Source of the DNA: Didymodactylos carnosus
Lineage: Eukaryota > Rotifera > Eurotatoria > Philodinida > Philodinidae
DNA length: 28,803 nucleotides
Direction of reading: 5' to 3'
NCBI GenBank assembly: GCA_905250885.1
Contig: CAJNOQ010001756.1
Location: forward strand, 1-28,803
Shown here piece by piece: positions 1 to 10,720 of this stretch. How positions within the stretch are numbered: the stretch's first letter is position 1; each line of letters starts with the position of its first letter. A model generated the notes under the pieces. The model was not told the DNA's origin and made no database searches. It saw only the letters and a list, made by a program, of their open reading frames with translations. A program made the translations under genes and the position numbers.

Positions 1-2090
1 AAACATGCCCCCAAGTCTCCGCTTTCTTATGGCGAAAGCCGGAGCTCTCTAGCTGGCTTCTATCAAAAGTTATTAAAAAAACAACGGAGTCCATTCTATT
101 TTGGTACAGACAGTAACTTTAGTTTCATTTTAATTTTTTTTATTTATTTTGACGTTTCGACACAAGAATTTGTCATTTTTCAGGAAAAATACGGATTAAA
201 AATTGTACTCAGATTTTTCTAATTCTTCTTTTACATATAATATCTCTTATATCAGTCATAAAATGTGTCTGATTCGAAGATGTGTCTTGAGAGCTGAAAG
301 TGTCGTATTTTGGAACTTATTTAGAAGTGTTCAGCTACTTTGCGTGGACTTCTTGCTGGGACACATATATCAAATGCAGTGAAAGAGTGTATCATTTACA
401 TATTTCGCTACAGTACATATAAGCTTCATTCACTTCTTTTGTTTTGCTGAAAGTTGATCTACATAAGTGACAAAGATTTTCTTATAAAATGTTCATCATT
501 TTTCTCACTAAGTTTGAAGTTCGATGAGTTAGTAACCCATCTCAGAATAGAAAACTACATCCAGATAAACGTTTTATGAGAAATAATAGAAAGCCACTGG
601 CAACCTTGAGTAGAATAGAGTGCCATCCTATTGCAAGATCACGTAAAAAAAAGATAATTCGCGAAGATAAAGTAAAAGTCCATTCCTCTTCTATTCTGAA
701 AGAAAGTATAGTCTTATTACTGACATTTTTTTAACTACACCTGTGACTGAATGCAAATCATATTATTTAATCTTTGAGCAGTGAGTTGCCGTTGAGTTGG
801 GTTCAGTTACATGAGACCTAACTGACGTAGACTATGACAAAATAATAAATTCAAAAAATATGAAGATGAAAAATAACAATATATCAATAAAAAGTTTATG
901 TAGAATTTTGTTTCTGTTAATGTGCTCTAGAGAGTGATATTCCTCTCTAAAAAGACACAGAGTGTGTTCTGATAGAAGTCACCTAAAAAATATACATGGG
1001 ATGGACACATTTTTTAGGCATATTCAAGGAGACATTATGCACCTTAGAATAAGACATTTTTAATATCTTTGCGACTGTGTCTGAAGAATGTTTGTTTTTA
1101 CTGTATTGTTAGTGTCTTTTTTTTACAGTACATTTCTTCACGGTGTCCTCACATTATTCGCAAGAGCAAGACTGAAATCAAAACTGTATCGAAACGACAA
1201 TAAATCTTAGCAAAAAGATTTAAATTTTTATGCAAAAAATCTCTACTAATCGTATAGAACAAATAAGCAAAGATCAAAAAATACATATTCTTGCTTAAAG
1301 TATAAAAAAAGGTTTCCTCTTTTCAAATTCATTATATAATAAAAATGAAAGTAAATTCATTGTTTCGACATCAAAGACCCTAATCATTCTAACACATGTA
1401 CCCTCACCTATTACCGAAATCATTGCTGAAACAATAGTAGCCGAATTATTATAATCGCAAGTTTCTAGGATTGTGTGAAATGTTTAAGATGAATGCCTCT
1501 TTAATATTTGTAGTTAATTTTGCTTTGTAATCTTTTTATTAAATAAAACCGCAAACCTTTTGTTTATTGAAATTTTAATTAAAAAATCGTAAACCTGTCA
1601 CTTAATCAGTAGTACTGTGACAACAAATTTTCATATTAGTATTTCCTTTGAACTTTGTTAATTAAAGTAAGAAAATAGAATTGCCATTTTTCTCTCAAAC
1701 AGGGAAATTTTAGTATTTTAAAGCATGTTCAATTTGTTAAAAATAGATTTAAACAAATTCAAGCATTATTTTATATAATGGCATTTTTATCCTAGAATAG
1801 ATACACGCCATTATTCACCTGAGATGGCTTCAATAACTAATAGTTACAGATATACTGTAATAACTCTTGTGTTCTCTCATTATACTAAATTATTTACTAT
1901 CCACTTCAAAATATAATTAATGTTCATCGATATTTTTGATAGAAATCGGATACAGATCTGCCAAATTGACTATTTGAAGAAACTTTGCTTATTTGTTCAC
2001 ATTGTAGTGTGATTCAAAATACGAAAAGAATCTATTTATATTTTGTTAGTTTTTAAGAAAATATCCCTAAGACCCAAACCGTTCACAAAA
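1..2090. other. Gene-free AT-rich stretch
   Basis: No reading frame on either strand looks like an exon here and no frame exceeds about 60 codons. Two small structures are visible. One is a short imperfect hairpin near 35-62, where AAGCC-GGAGCT faces AGCT-GGCTT. The other is a perfect 10-bp inverted repeat, CCTAAAAAAT at 982-991 facing ATTTTTTAGG at 1009-1018. Neither can be assigned a function. Confidence 0.6.
982..1018. repeat. Perfect 10-bp stem hairpin
   Basis: CCTAAAAAAT (982-991) is the exact reverse complement of ATTTTTTAGG (1009-1018), separated by a 17-nt loop. The arms are AT-rich, so chance occurrence in this background is possible. No gene is adjacent. Confidence 0.5.
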
Positions 2091-2711
2091 ATCTAACGAG
2101 GAAACCACCCGAGGTGATAAATCGCTTTTTGATCGAAGTCTAGTGGATTATAAGTTATCGACCATGCTGATTCCAAATATGACCATGGGGGCTCTCCTTA
2201 CAGCCCTCCGAGAATCCGATGTTCCGGAATATCTGTTTTTCAGAAACTCTGAAAAATCACTAAAATCGTTCTTAATGAAACATGATTGTAGCGCGCAAAT
2301 TTCTGATTAAAACGAGACATCTCCCAGCTCTACACAGCCTTTCTTTGCAAAGTTATAGACTTTACAAGAAAAACTCTAAATTAATTTTTTTGCTTCTTAC
2401 TTCTGTAGGTTTGAGCTGATATTGAACATTCAGGGATTTTCTTGTAAATTGTACAACTTTGCAAAGAAAGGTTGTGTAGAGCTGGGAGATGTCTCATTTT
2501 AATCATATTTTGGCGCACTACAATCATGTCTCATCAAAAACACTTTTGAATATATTTTAGAGTTTCTGAAAAAATTACTTTTCCAGAATATCGAATCTTC
2601 GAAGAGCCATGGGGAATCCCCATGGTTATATTCGGAATCAGCATGGTCGATAACCTGTAACTCACTACGATCAAAAAGTAATTTACCACCTCGGATGGTT
2701 CTCTCGTAAGA
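2091..2711. mobile_element. Foldback element, 280-bp inverted arms
   Basis: The left arm (about 2091-2380) matches the reverse complement of the right arm (about 2428-2711) over nearly its whole length, with a spacer of about 47 nt. Shared landmarks include CCGAGGTG, CTTTTTGATCG, TTATCGACCATGCTGATTCC, CATGATTGTAG and CTCCCAGCTCTACACA. By eye the arms differ at roughly one base in five and by indels that are not multiples of three, so this is an old palindromic element and not an assembly fold. I see no clear target-site duplication. The inner part (AGAGCTGGGAG followed by TCTCATTT) recurs near 11915-11945, so it belongs to a dispersed family. Superfamily not assigned. Confidence 0.85.
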
Positions 2712-2819
2712 TGCCAAGACGATCAATTGATTCTTCTCGAAAACAGATAATGCATTAATCGAATTTATAGCATCTGATAATAACTGCATAGAATATGAGC
2801 AAGATGAAAATGTATTTAT

Positions 2820-3300
2820 GCCGTTATAATTTCAATTTTTGAGCATTTCTCTCTACATAATACATTAGCATGACATGATACAACACATTAAAGATATTTT
2901 TCAAAATTTGTTGAACGGGATCTTTCTCTCCTATTTAATGCGTTATAAATAACTAAAACCAATTTTCATGGCATTATACCTGAATAAAAAATCTAATTTT
3001 GTTATAATGCGTTAGTTTCTGACGCATGTATCGAAGTAAAAAACTAATACGCGTTATTATACACTAACATTTAATGTGTTATAAGACGTTAGACAGATCG
3101 TATTGAAGTACACCATTATAAAAAAAATAGAGCTCATTATAATGCTAGAGAAAATTTTTATATAACTACAACGTCATAATTAGAACTTGGAAAAAATAAC
3201 TTTGAAACACGTTTTAACGCAGTAGACTACGTCTATCATATTGAAATGACCTAAACTTTTATTGTTGTAATGCCATATTTTCAAATAAAGCATAATGATA
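2820..3300. repeat. Cluster of degenerate TTATAA/GCGTTA palindromic words
   Basis: Words close to TTATAATGCGTTA recur on both strands, for example at 2936, 3001, 3045 and 3078. TTATAATGCGTTAGTTT (from 3002) can pair with AAAACTAATACGC plus GTTATTATA (from about 3037). A second, direct repetition links TTATAATGCGTTAG...GTATCGAAGTA (3002-3038) with TTATAAGACGTTAG...GTATTGAAGTA (3079-3109), about 75-80 nt apart. It looks like a degraded satellite-like or MITE-derived array. Function unknown. Confidence 0.5.
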
Positions 3301-3498
3301 AAAGAAAAATTTTATGGATAGCGCAATGAAAATCCCAACACGCTGTAACATACAATAAACAGGGAGAAAAACTAGTATGTAGAACAAAGTGAGCTGTATA
3401 TCACTTGCAGATATAAGAAAGAGAAAGAAAGATATAACTATTGTTTGCTAAATATCGAAGTCTAAAGTGAAATAACAGTATGATAAATTGTAAATGTA

Positions 3499-4154
3499 AC
3501 GAGTGGCCCATAAAGAATTGCGCTGTCAAATTTCCTCCTCCTCCTTAAACTTGATTGAGCTAGTTTTTTTACCAAAGTTTCCCCGTTGAATTCTCTACAA
3601 AAAATGTGTTGACTGTTTTATTGCAAAATCCAAAGGTGCAAAATGCCATGAGAAAATGTAAGAAGTACAAAAGGGGAGAAAAAATAAACGTAGTTACAAT
3701 ATTATCTACTAAAAGTTTGTGAGAGAGGAAAGCTGAATTGGCCACTGTGTATGCCTCGAAAAGCTCTATTTTCCGTCCATAATTTAAATAATTTTCGGTT
3801 AGAATTGAGGGCGCAAGAATTTCATTATTTTTTGCCAATTTTTCAAAAAATGAGGATTTTTTACCAATAATTTGAACCTTCCAATAAAACAAATAAAGCT
3901 TAGTCAAACTCAATCCGTTCAGGTTGGTTTTTTTAATTTTGAAAACAAATGATTAGTCTTTGAGAAAATATGTTTATTTTTTCTACATTTTTGTACTTCA
4001 CACATTTTCTCATGGAATTTTGCAATAAAACAGTCAATATATTTTTTGTAGAGAATCCAGCAGAAAATCTTCTAGTAAAAAACCTAGCTCAATCAAGTGT
4101 AAGGAGGAGAAAATTTGAAAATACTAACAGCACAATTCTTTATGGTCCACCCGT
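3499..4154. mobile_element. Mariner-like MITE with ~180-bp inverted ends and TA flanks
   Basis: The left end (TA at 3497-3498, then ACGAGTGGCCCATAAAGAAT) is mirrored at the right end, whose reverse complement reads ACGGGTGGACCATAAAGAAT after TA (4155-4156). Homology between the ends continues inward for about 180 bp, including CTTGATTGAGCTAG and ATTCTCTACAAAAAAT. This produces similar translated frames on opposite strands (minus 3569-3913 and plus 3970-4161) that are shadows of the inverted repeat. TA duplication and long terminal inverted repeats fit a non-autonomous Tc1/mariner-type element. The superfamily is inferred from the TA flank only, as no transposase is present. Confidence 0.85.
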
Positions 4155-6071
4155 TAGATGACTTTAGCATCCAATTCAGACATACAAACTGATAAGTTCA
4201 ATTATAACTTAGTAAAGAAAGAGCTGATTTTTGTCTATTATAAAAGTTTGTTTTTCATTATATTTTTCCTGTGTTGATAATCATTTATCTATTTGAAAGA
4301 GAAAAAAAATGAAAAATTAACACACCGTTGTTGAATGATATTCTATTTTTTGATTGTCATTGAAAAGAACACAACTTTTTGATATATCAATCGGTATAAA
4401 GAATCACACCTAGTGTTTTACAGATCGAGAGAGAAATGACAAATGAAACATAATTGAGTTAAAAATATTGTTTGATCATTCTTCATCTTTTAGTAATGAT
4501 AATGATAAATAAATCAAAGATAACTTGCAGAGAGAGACTAGCGATTATGTGTTAAATAGAAATCAAAACCTTGTTCTCGTGTACGAAATCATATGATCAG
4601 ATAAGATCCATGCTGTCGACAAAACTAAAGCTTTGACCAATAAAAAACATAAATATCATGCCATTTTATATTTTCTCTTGAAATTTTCCCCTTAGATAAT
4701 TCTACTACACAACTGTTTTTCCATTTATGAAAGCCAAAAATCATTGAAATACTAGTGTATGAAGATCACAGTCTTTTTTATCTCTCAAACGTTTTGTTTC
4801 ATCCATAAGTTTTAGCTATATTTGAAAGTATTTAATTCAGAAAAACAAGATTTTAAGAAAGTTTAGCTTGATATCCATACTATAGACTAATACAATTGTT
4901 ATTTTTTCACTATTAGAAAAAATATAGTTTCATTTTTCGCATAATAAAAATATTTGTTATTCTTCATCTTCTCCGTTATTTTCTCCGTATCAAATGAAAA
5001 TTTACCAGAACTAAATAAACATTTCGAGTTGATCATGAACAGACACCATGATCAAATTGTTATTTTACGTCACAGTTTTTTTCTATATTATTGTGACAAG
5101 CATTCAACTTATAGACAAATACATACTGTGAATACATAATCTATACATTATCTGTGGAAAATAAAAATATACATGAATATTAATGCGACATAAAATATCT
5201 AATACGGTTATTCTATTTTACAGTGATATGTTAGAAAAATAAAATATAATTCACCTATATTTACACTTCATATTAGATACATTTCTATTTTAATAGCAAA
5301 CTCATCGTAATACTAGAAAATAGGATCTATACTAGATAAGATATAAACATTATTAGTGTAATTTATAGGTCAAAAAGCAGACTAGATAACAGTTTGAATG
5401 TAGTATAAAAATCATAACAACAACATTTTATCAGTTTAAAGATTCAGTTTATTTCTCTAAACTTGAAAAAATAATGACGAAAGTATCGCTAGAAAAATAG
5501 GCTTGTAAACTCAACACTAAGTTGAATAATCTGTTACTGGCACAAACAGTTATAATTCTTCATAAGTTATGAAATTCAATCTAAAATATGTTGTACTATA
5601 GTTTGAATGCTTTAAAACAAGTAGTTAGATATAAAGTCTAATGTGATACTTGAATATTTTTTGTTCTGTACAACAATTGTTTCTCTCTTATAATCGGCAA
5701 TTTTCAATCGTATAATATTTATATACCAATAAAAATAATCTCATCTCTTTTTTATCTTTTGTTTTCGTCGTAATATTGACGACCAACTACCGTTTTTTTA
5801 TATTAAAAAGCTCTTTTCAACAAAATGATTTTGATCAGTTTCATGTAGGTTAAGTGGATACATAATGGAAGAAGAATTAATCTTTGAATATTAAAATGAG
5901 ATGAGATCTTTATCAAATAGTCATTAGTAGATTAACAATGGTATGGAACTGTTTCGATATTGCGCTATTAGTACACAAAATATTACTAGAAAAAAAGTAA
6001 TCTGATTTTGAACAGAATACAAATTAAATAGTCATCAATTTTTACTGAATAGTGAGATTAAAGTCCTTTAA
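4155..6071. other. No supported gene between two MITEs
   Basis: AT-rich sequence without a convincing exon. A plus-strand open stretch at 4954-5139 has no good start, splice context or recognisable motif. A small inverted repeat (TCGTC...GACGA) lies near 5767-5784. Nothing else stands out. Confidence 0.5.
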
Positions 6072-6368
6072 CCCTAGTAGTACGAAGCCTTTTTTTAGCA
6101 CTCCAATGGTAGTATACAGTTTTTCTTAACGGATTATTTTATTTTTTCATCAGTATTTTAGTACTTAGGTGTCATTCGCATGTTCAATGCGATAAAGAAA
6201 CTGTCAAAATAACGACCTTTATTTATTTGAAGCATTGACCATTTGGAGCATTGGAGCACAATGACCCTAACATCGAATTAAGAATAGAAAAAAAGTAACA
6301 AAATATTCCCATTATGTTTTCAAATTTTTCGGTATGAGTCAAAAATGACCCACTTGGTGCTACTAGGG
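6072..6368. mobile_element. piggyBac-type MITE, TTAA target duplication
   Basis: The element is bounded by TTAA at 6068-6071 and at 6369-6372. Its ends are CCCTAGTAGTAC (left) and GTGCTACTAGGG (right), inverted repeats differing at one of 12 positions. TTAA duplication together with a terminal CCC...GGG is the hallmark of the piggyBac superfamily. At 297 bp with no reading frame it is non-autonomous. The right subterminal AAAAATGACCCA is of a kind often seen in such elements. Few mismatches in the ends suggest modest age. Confidence 0.9.
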
Positions 6369-7139
6369 TTAAAGCTCCTTTTAAAATCTTTTGCTTCAGA
6401 AAATTTTCATTTGATACAATAAATTAACTTTTCTTTGCTCAACTGTCTAGCAGCAACAAACAATTCACCGTTTCATGCTCAATTGTACATCAATATACAT
6501 TCAATATATTCTGATTTATTTTCGTATTTCAACAACGTTCTCTTCTGTCACAAATACGTTTCTTTTGAAATCTTATTGTTTTCCTTACAAATACTCTGAT
6601 TCTGATTCATTGATTATGGCACACAACAAAGATTATCCTCGTAAAAAAATAACTTCTATGAAACGAAAAGAGATTTCGTAGTCAGTTACCATTGTGATTA
6701 ATCGCATCGAAAATAATCTGTGAGATCACACTGAAAACTGATTCCATTTCTCTCTACGTTCAACGACATTCCAATTTATTTTCAATCCTATCAATAAATA
6801 ACTATTAAATTGGATTATCATCACACTCTTCTAAATTGTTTATCAATTGAACATTTATAATTAGTTGACTAATAGGGACGAGAGAAGAAATACATCGCAA
6901 TTAAATATCATTGGTCGATTAGTTTAAATGTTTAACGAATAAATCTCTTTCACTTTTTTTTTCTTCTTTTTATTCCTCTTCTATGCTACATATACATAAT
7001 GTAATCAACGATGATATTATTATTCATAAAAAATAAGAATATATCTCATTGTAAAACATTCAGAATAACAGTTCAATCATTCATTCATTCACAAAACTAG
7101 AACAAGGTTATCTGTGTATCTAGAACATTGTATTTTAAA
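6369..7139 (+). other. Upstream region and 5' leader of the SoxE-like gene
   Basis: No supported exon. A plus-strand frame at 6475-6681 is open but has no recognisable motif. The last 100-150 nt before 7140 (containing ATTCATTCATTCA near 7079-7092) presumably hold the promoter and 5' untranslated leader of the SOX gene; I cannot identify a core promoter element with confidence. Confidence 0.4.
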
Positions 7140-8833
7140 ATGTCATCTGCATCCAATACGGTGAGTAACAATCAAAATCGATTTGGTCTCTTTCAATTTG
7201 ATAGAGAAGATTAAATGTTAATGATGGAAAGAAAGTTTTTCCGTGCTATTCAAGATTACCTTTAGTAATCCATTACCAGTTTGCTGACCATAGACGTATA
7301 GGCGAAAGTAATACTCTTTTTTGGGATTCCTAATTATCACAGACCGCAGTGGCAGTGAGGACGACGTAGATTTACAAAAGAATACAAAAGGTGTAGGAAT
7401 CGGATGCCGAGCGGTTCCAACTTTAATTCTCTGAATTTGTTATAGATTCACTATATCTGTCGCATCTTTGGCTCCTTTCTCTTATTATAAACACCGTACA
7501 TTTAATGAACTAAAGAGAAACGGGCTTTAATCTTGCTTCGTTTCTATTTACTCACACTCACTGTTAATGTGTTCACTTCCAGAAATTTCTAAAATTTACT
7601 GCAACCTCAGATTTGTTTGCTTTATTAGAATGTTTTGTCAAATATTGTGAGTTCTGCATTGGAACAACTCAACTGGTCTGAAATAGAACAAAAAACAAAA
7701 ATTCAAAAACCCATACATGTTAAACGTCCAATGAATGCATTTATGGTCTGGGCACAAGCAGCACGGAAAAATTTAACAAATAATTTGACGGCTGTGAACA
7801 ATGCACAATTGAGCAAAACACTTGGAAAATTGTGGAAGTATGTATGAGAGATGTACCATTGAGTAAGATGTCTGATTGTTCTCATCTTACTTTCAGAGCA
7901 TTGCCACCTGAACAGCGAAAACCGTTTGTTGACGAAGCCGAACGTATACGTGAGCAACATAAAAAAGATCATCCGGACTACAAATATCAACCAAAACGAA
8001 AAGCAAAAAGTAAGTGAATAGACATGTTTGTGTTGATGCTAGACTATGGTTGTTTTTGTATCATAGGTTCATCATCAAAATCTTCCGTCTCCTCTCGGTA
8101 TCATCCATATAGTCAAAATTCAAAATTATCCTCTTCCATAAGCGATAGTATTCAAAGTCCTGGTTCGCCTGATTCATCTGTTGATTCAAAGTCACCACCA
8201 CAATTATTCACTAATGATTTTGATCATGAATGTAAAGAAAATTTTCAATATTTTTCCCCTTATCCATCCACACTATCAACATTAGGCACAAATCTTCAGT
8301 CGTCGTCACCGTTGGAAATTGATGAGAAACAATTGGGAACAAATGACTATGATACATATAATTGTTCAAGTAAGTGAAGAATGAAACATCCTGTTACACC
8401 GTAGGATTGCAACATTTAGAGGTTAAAAGTTTCGTATTGTTCATACGAGAACATTGAAAGAACGTTCTTGACTTAGATGTTGGAAGACACATTTATGACT
8501 ATCAGAATTGAGAAAATGACTCCAATATAACGAAAAGTTAGTTCTGAATAACCTGTTTTCCGTCGCTGTGCACACCGGTTTGCTTTTCTACAACAGATTC
8601 GAGTTGTATGATTGATCCTCTTTTGTTTAGCAATGTACAATCCATATTATACTCAAAACTCTTATATGCATGATAGTCGTTATCAAATGAATGGTAATTA
8701 TATATTACCCTATTCAACAACACCGCCTCCACCACCATCTTATCATTATGGCACTCTCTCCTCAAATGACTATTCTATTTCATCACCATATTCATTAGCA
8801 TCACGGTTAGGTTATAATTTACCACTACAATAA
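7140..8833 (+). CDS. SOX transcription factor, group E-like (five exons)
   Basis: Sequence-specific HMG-box DNA-binding protein acting in the nucleus. Exons: 7140-7160, 7629-7837, 7897-8009, 8067-8369, 8631-8833 (849 nt, 282 residues). Introns are 468, 59, 57 and 261 nt, all GT-AG with GTGAGT, GTATGT or GTAAGT donors. The start ATG (7140) gives a seven-codon first exon. The HMG box (about residues 38-112) begins [17 protein letters not shown] and continues with LSKTLGKLW and [25 protein letters not shown] plus HPDYKYQP is the group E (Sox8/9/10) signature. The second intron splits the box right after LGKLW, where vertebrate Sox9 also has an intron (established knowledge). The stretch after WAQAAR is divergent ([14 protein letters not shown], where vertebrates have a Tyr-Pro-His-Leu-containing segment). 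The tail is Ser/Pro/Tyr-rich with a run of five prolines; I see no typical SoxE C-terminal activation motif. Family call firm, group E likely. Confidence 0.93.
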
Positions 8834-8954
8834 AAGTCTACTTTCTCCTTTACACACCGATAGTCGGTTGTATCTTGTTTCATAATGATGTATATTGTGT
8901 AAACATGTGTGTATGCTTGTTTTTTGTATAAATGTAATTCGTAATATTTAATTT

Positions 8955-8960
8955 AATAAA
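8955..8960 (+). promoter_or_regulatory. Polyadenylation signal AATAAA of the SOX gene
   Basis: A canonical AATAAA lies 122 nt after the SOX stop codon on the same strand, followed by T-rich sequence. It is the first canonical hexamer downstream of the stop, so it is the likely 3' end signal. Confidence 0.6.
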
Positions 8961-10261
8961 TTATTTTGTATAAACTCTTCTATTCCAAAACACATGATTA
9001 TTCTCGCTAGTAGTTTAAAGGATATCTAAAATAGTTAAGTTAAAAAAAAAGCTAAAAATAAGTTTCTAAATTTGAATCATTTTCTACTGTTCAGTAGGAG
9101 CAGTGTTGACTCTCGATTTGGTCTCTTAGTCCATCGCCTGTCAAACTTACGTGGTGTTACTGCTGTACAAGTTTATTCTGATACTTTGCTACAAGCATGT
9201 ATGTTATGAGGGGCGTCCGCTTGTATAACTATTTCTCAAATATAAATCCATTGTACAGGCCTTTCCATTCCATAGTGGTTCAATTTCAAAATATTGCAAG
9301 CCCGATTTTCAGTATAAGAAAATATTTCATTTTCATTCTTACAAAATAGATAAAGATATTTTAAATTCGATAAGCAACTATTTAATGATGTTGTTGTTCC
9401 AAGGAAATACAGCTGATTTGATTTGAATCTGTCATCTAATTTCAACCATAAAATATTATTTCCAATTGAAGGTATAATTTTAAAACAAAAATAAGAAAAC
9501 AGTTTATAATCTCCTTCCATTTCTACACGTTGTTGTAAGTGTCTGTCGATTCTAAGAAAGAGAACTGACAGTTATAACTACAAATCAATCGGAGTTAGAA
9601 GAATTATAGAATTTATCGTTATTGTTGCCTTTTTTAATATTTATTGTAATTATTTCAACAGCTTAATTCAACAAAGATATTGTTTAGCTCAATCACATCG
9701 ATGTAAATGACACTAAGTGAATATTATTTGTTTCTAACGTAGATGTGGTAAACTGTTGTCTAGCCAAGTTTAACTAACGTAAGTCAAATTATTTCATTGA
9801 GATTATTAGTTTGAAAATCTATTTCCTTTGAACAGTTCCACGCTTTCATTTTTTTTGCGAAATTTGATGATACATTGGAAACAATGAAAATAATCAATCG
9901 TCATTAATTATCAATATATGCACGTTTACTTTCATTTCGTCGACATATGAAACGTTTAACGCTATCATTAGATTTAATTAATCATTTATTTGCATTGTTG
10001 AATTATCGATGTTTACAATTTTTAAATCATAAAAAATAAAAAATTCGCTAGATAGAAAAAATGTATTTATTTGATCGTGTGGAAGATGATTATCTAGAAC
10101 AAGCCTGTATGTTGTGGAGAAAGTTGATATATGTGTTCTCGGTTACCATCTAACCAATTAAGGAACGTTCTGGTGCATAATTTTGTTAAGACACATTACT
10201 TGCCTGAAACTACTCTCCTGTATACTTGTTCATGTCACCTTCAAATGGCATATCACACACA
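8961..10261. other. Intergenic region with possible coding debris
   Basis: No intact gene. At about 9104-9208 one plus-strand frame reads without stops and ends at TGA (9206-9208), with last residues SDTLLQACML. Another frame at 10061-10153 reads MYLFDRVEDDYLEQACMLW and stops 11 codons later. The two share ACAAGC-TGTATGTT at the DNA level (9187 and 10100). They may be remnants of one duplicated exon or a chance match; neither resembles a family I know. Confidence 0.3.
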
Positions 10262-10720
10262 CATGTGTTTCGGTGTACAGAAGCACGTGCCGCTACAGAA
10301 GGGCGGCATCTCTTCGAAAAAATAGCAATGAGTGATTACAATGGGTGTTTGGTGGCATTGATCGGGATACAAGGGAATGCTTCGCTGTTACAGTCGAACG
10401 TCGAGATGCAAGAACTCTTTTACCAATCATGCAAGAGTACATTCGACCAGGTATAATATATTATATGTATACCCCCCTTAACGTTCAATGTCTTTTCAGG
10501 TACCGTAATCATCCTGAAACAAGTGGTCAAACCAAAACATCCATCAATTTTATCCATAAATCTCTACTATCAGCATGAAATTTGAATTTTGCGGCGATTG
10601 TAGCGTTCATGGATAGAAATGTATGGATGCCTTAGTTTGACCGAAATAAATGCACAACGTAAAGAGTTTTTGGAGAAAAGGATTGCATTCAACCAAAAGA
10701 CAGTATCACATTTGATAAAA
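10262..10720 (+). pseudogene. Decayed Merlin/ISXO2-like transposase
   Basis: A fragment at 10342-10450 reads WVFGGIDRDTRECFAVTVER, then RDARTLLPIMQEYIRPG. This is the first conserved block of the ISXO2-like (Merlin/IS1016) DDE transposase domain, with the first catalytic Asp expected in GGIDRDT. A 49-nt GT-AG intron (10451-10499) follows and the frame resumes as TVII. Upstream, 10262-10330 reads FRCTEARAATEGRHLFEKI, like the zinc-ribbon region. Downstream, about 10628-10700 can be read as LV-PK-MHNVKSFWR with two stops, matching the block before the last catalytic residue. The middle block is lost. Catalytic residues are incomplete, so the copy is dead. I did not find terminal inverted repeats. 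Confidence 0.7.

Noticed and set aside
2499..2789. 96-codon minus-strand open frame across the right foldback arm
   Set aside because: The left arm does not preserve the frame; differences include indels not divisible by three. It is a by-product of the repeat.
3569..4161. Opposite-strand open frames with similar translations
   Set aside because: They mirror the terminal inverted repeats of the TA-flanked element and have no exon features.
7703..7990. 95-codon minus-strand frame
   Set aside because: Antisense shadow of the SOX HMG-box exons and their intron.
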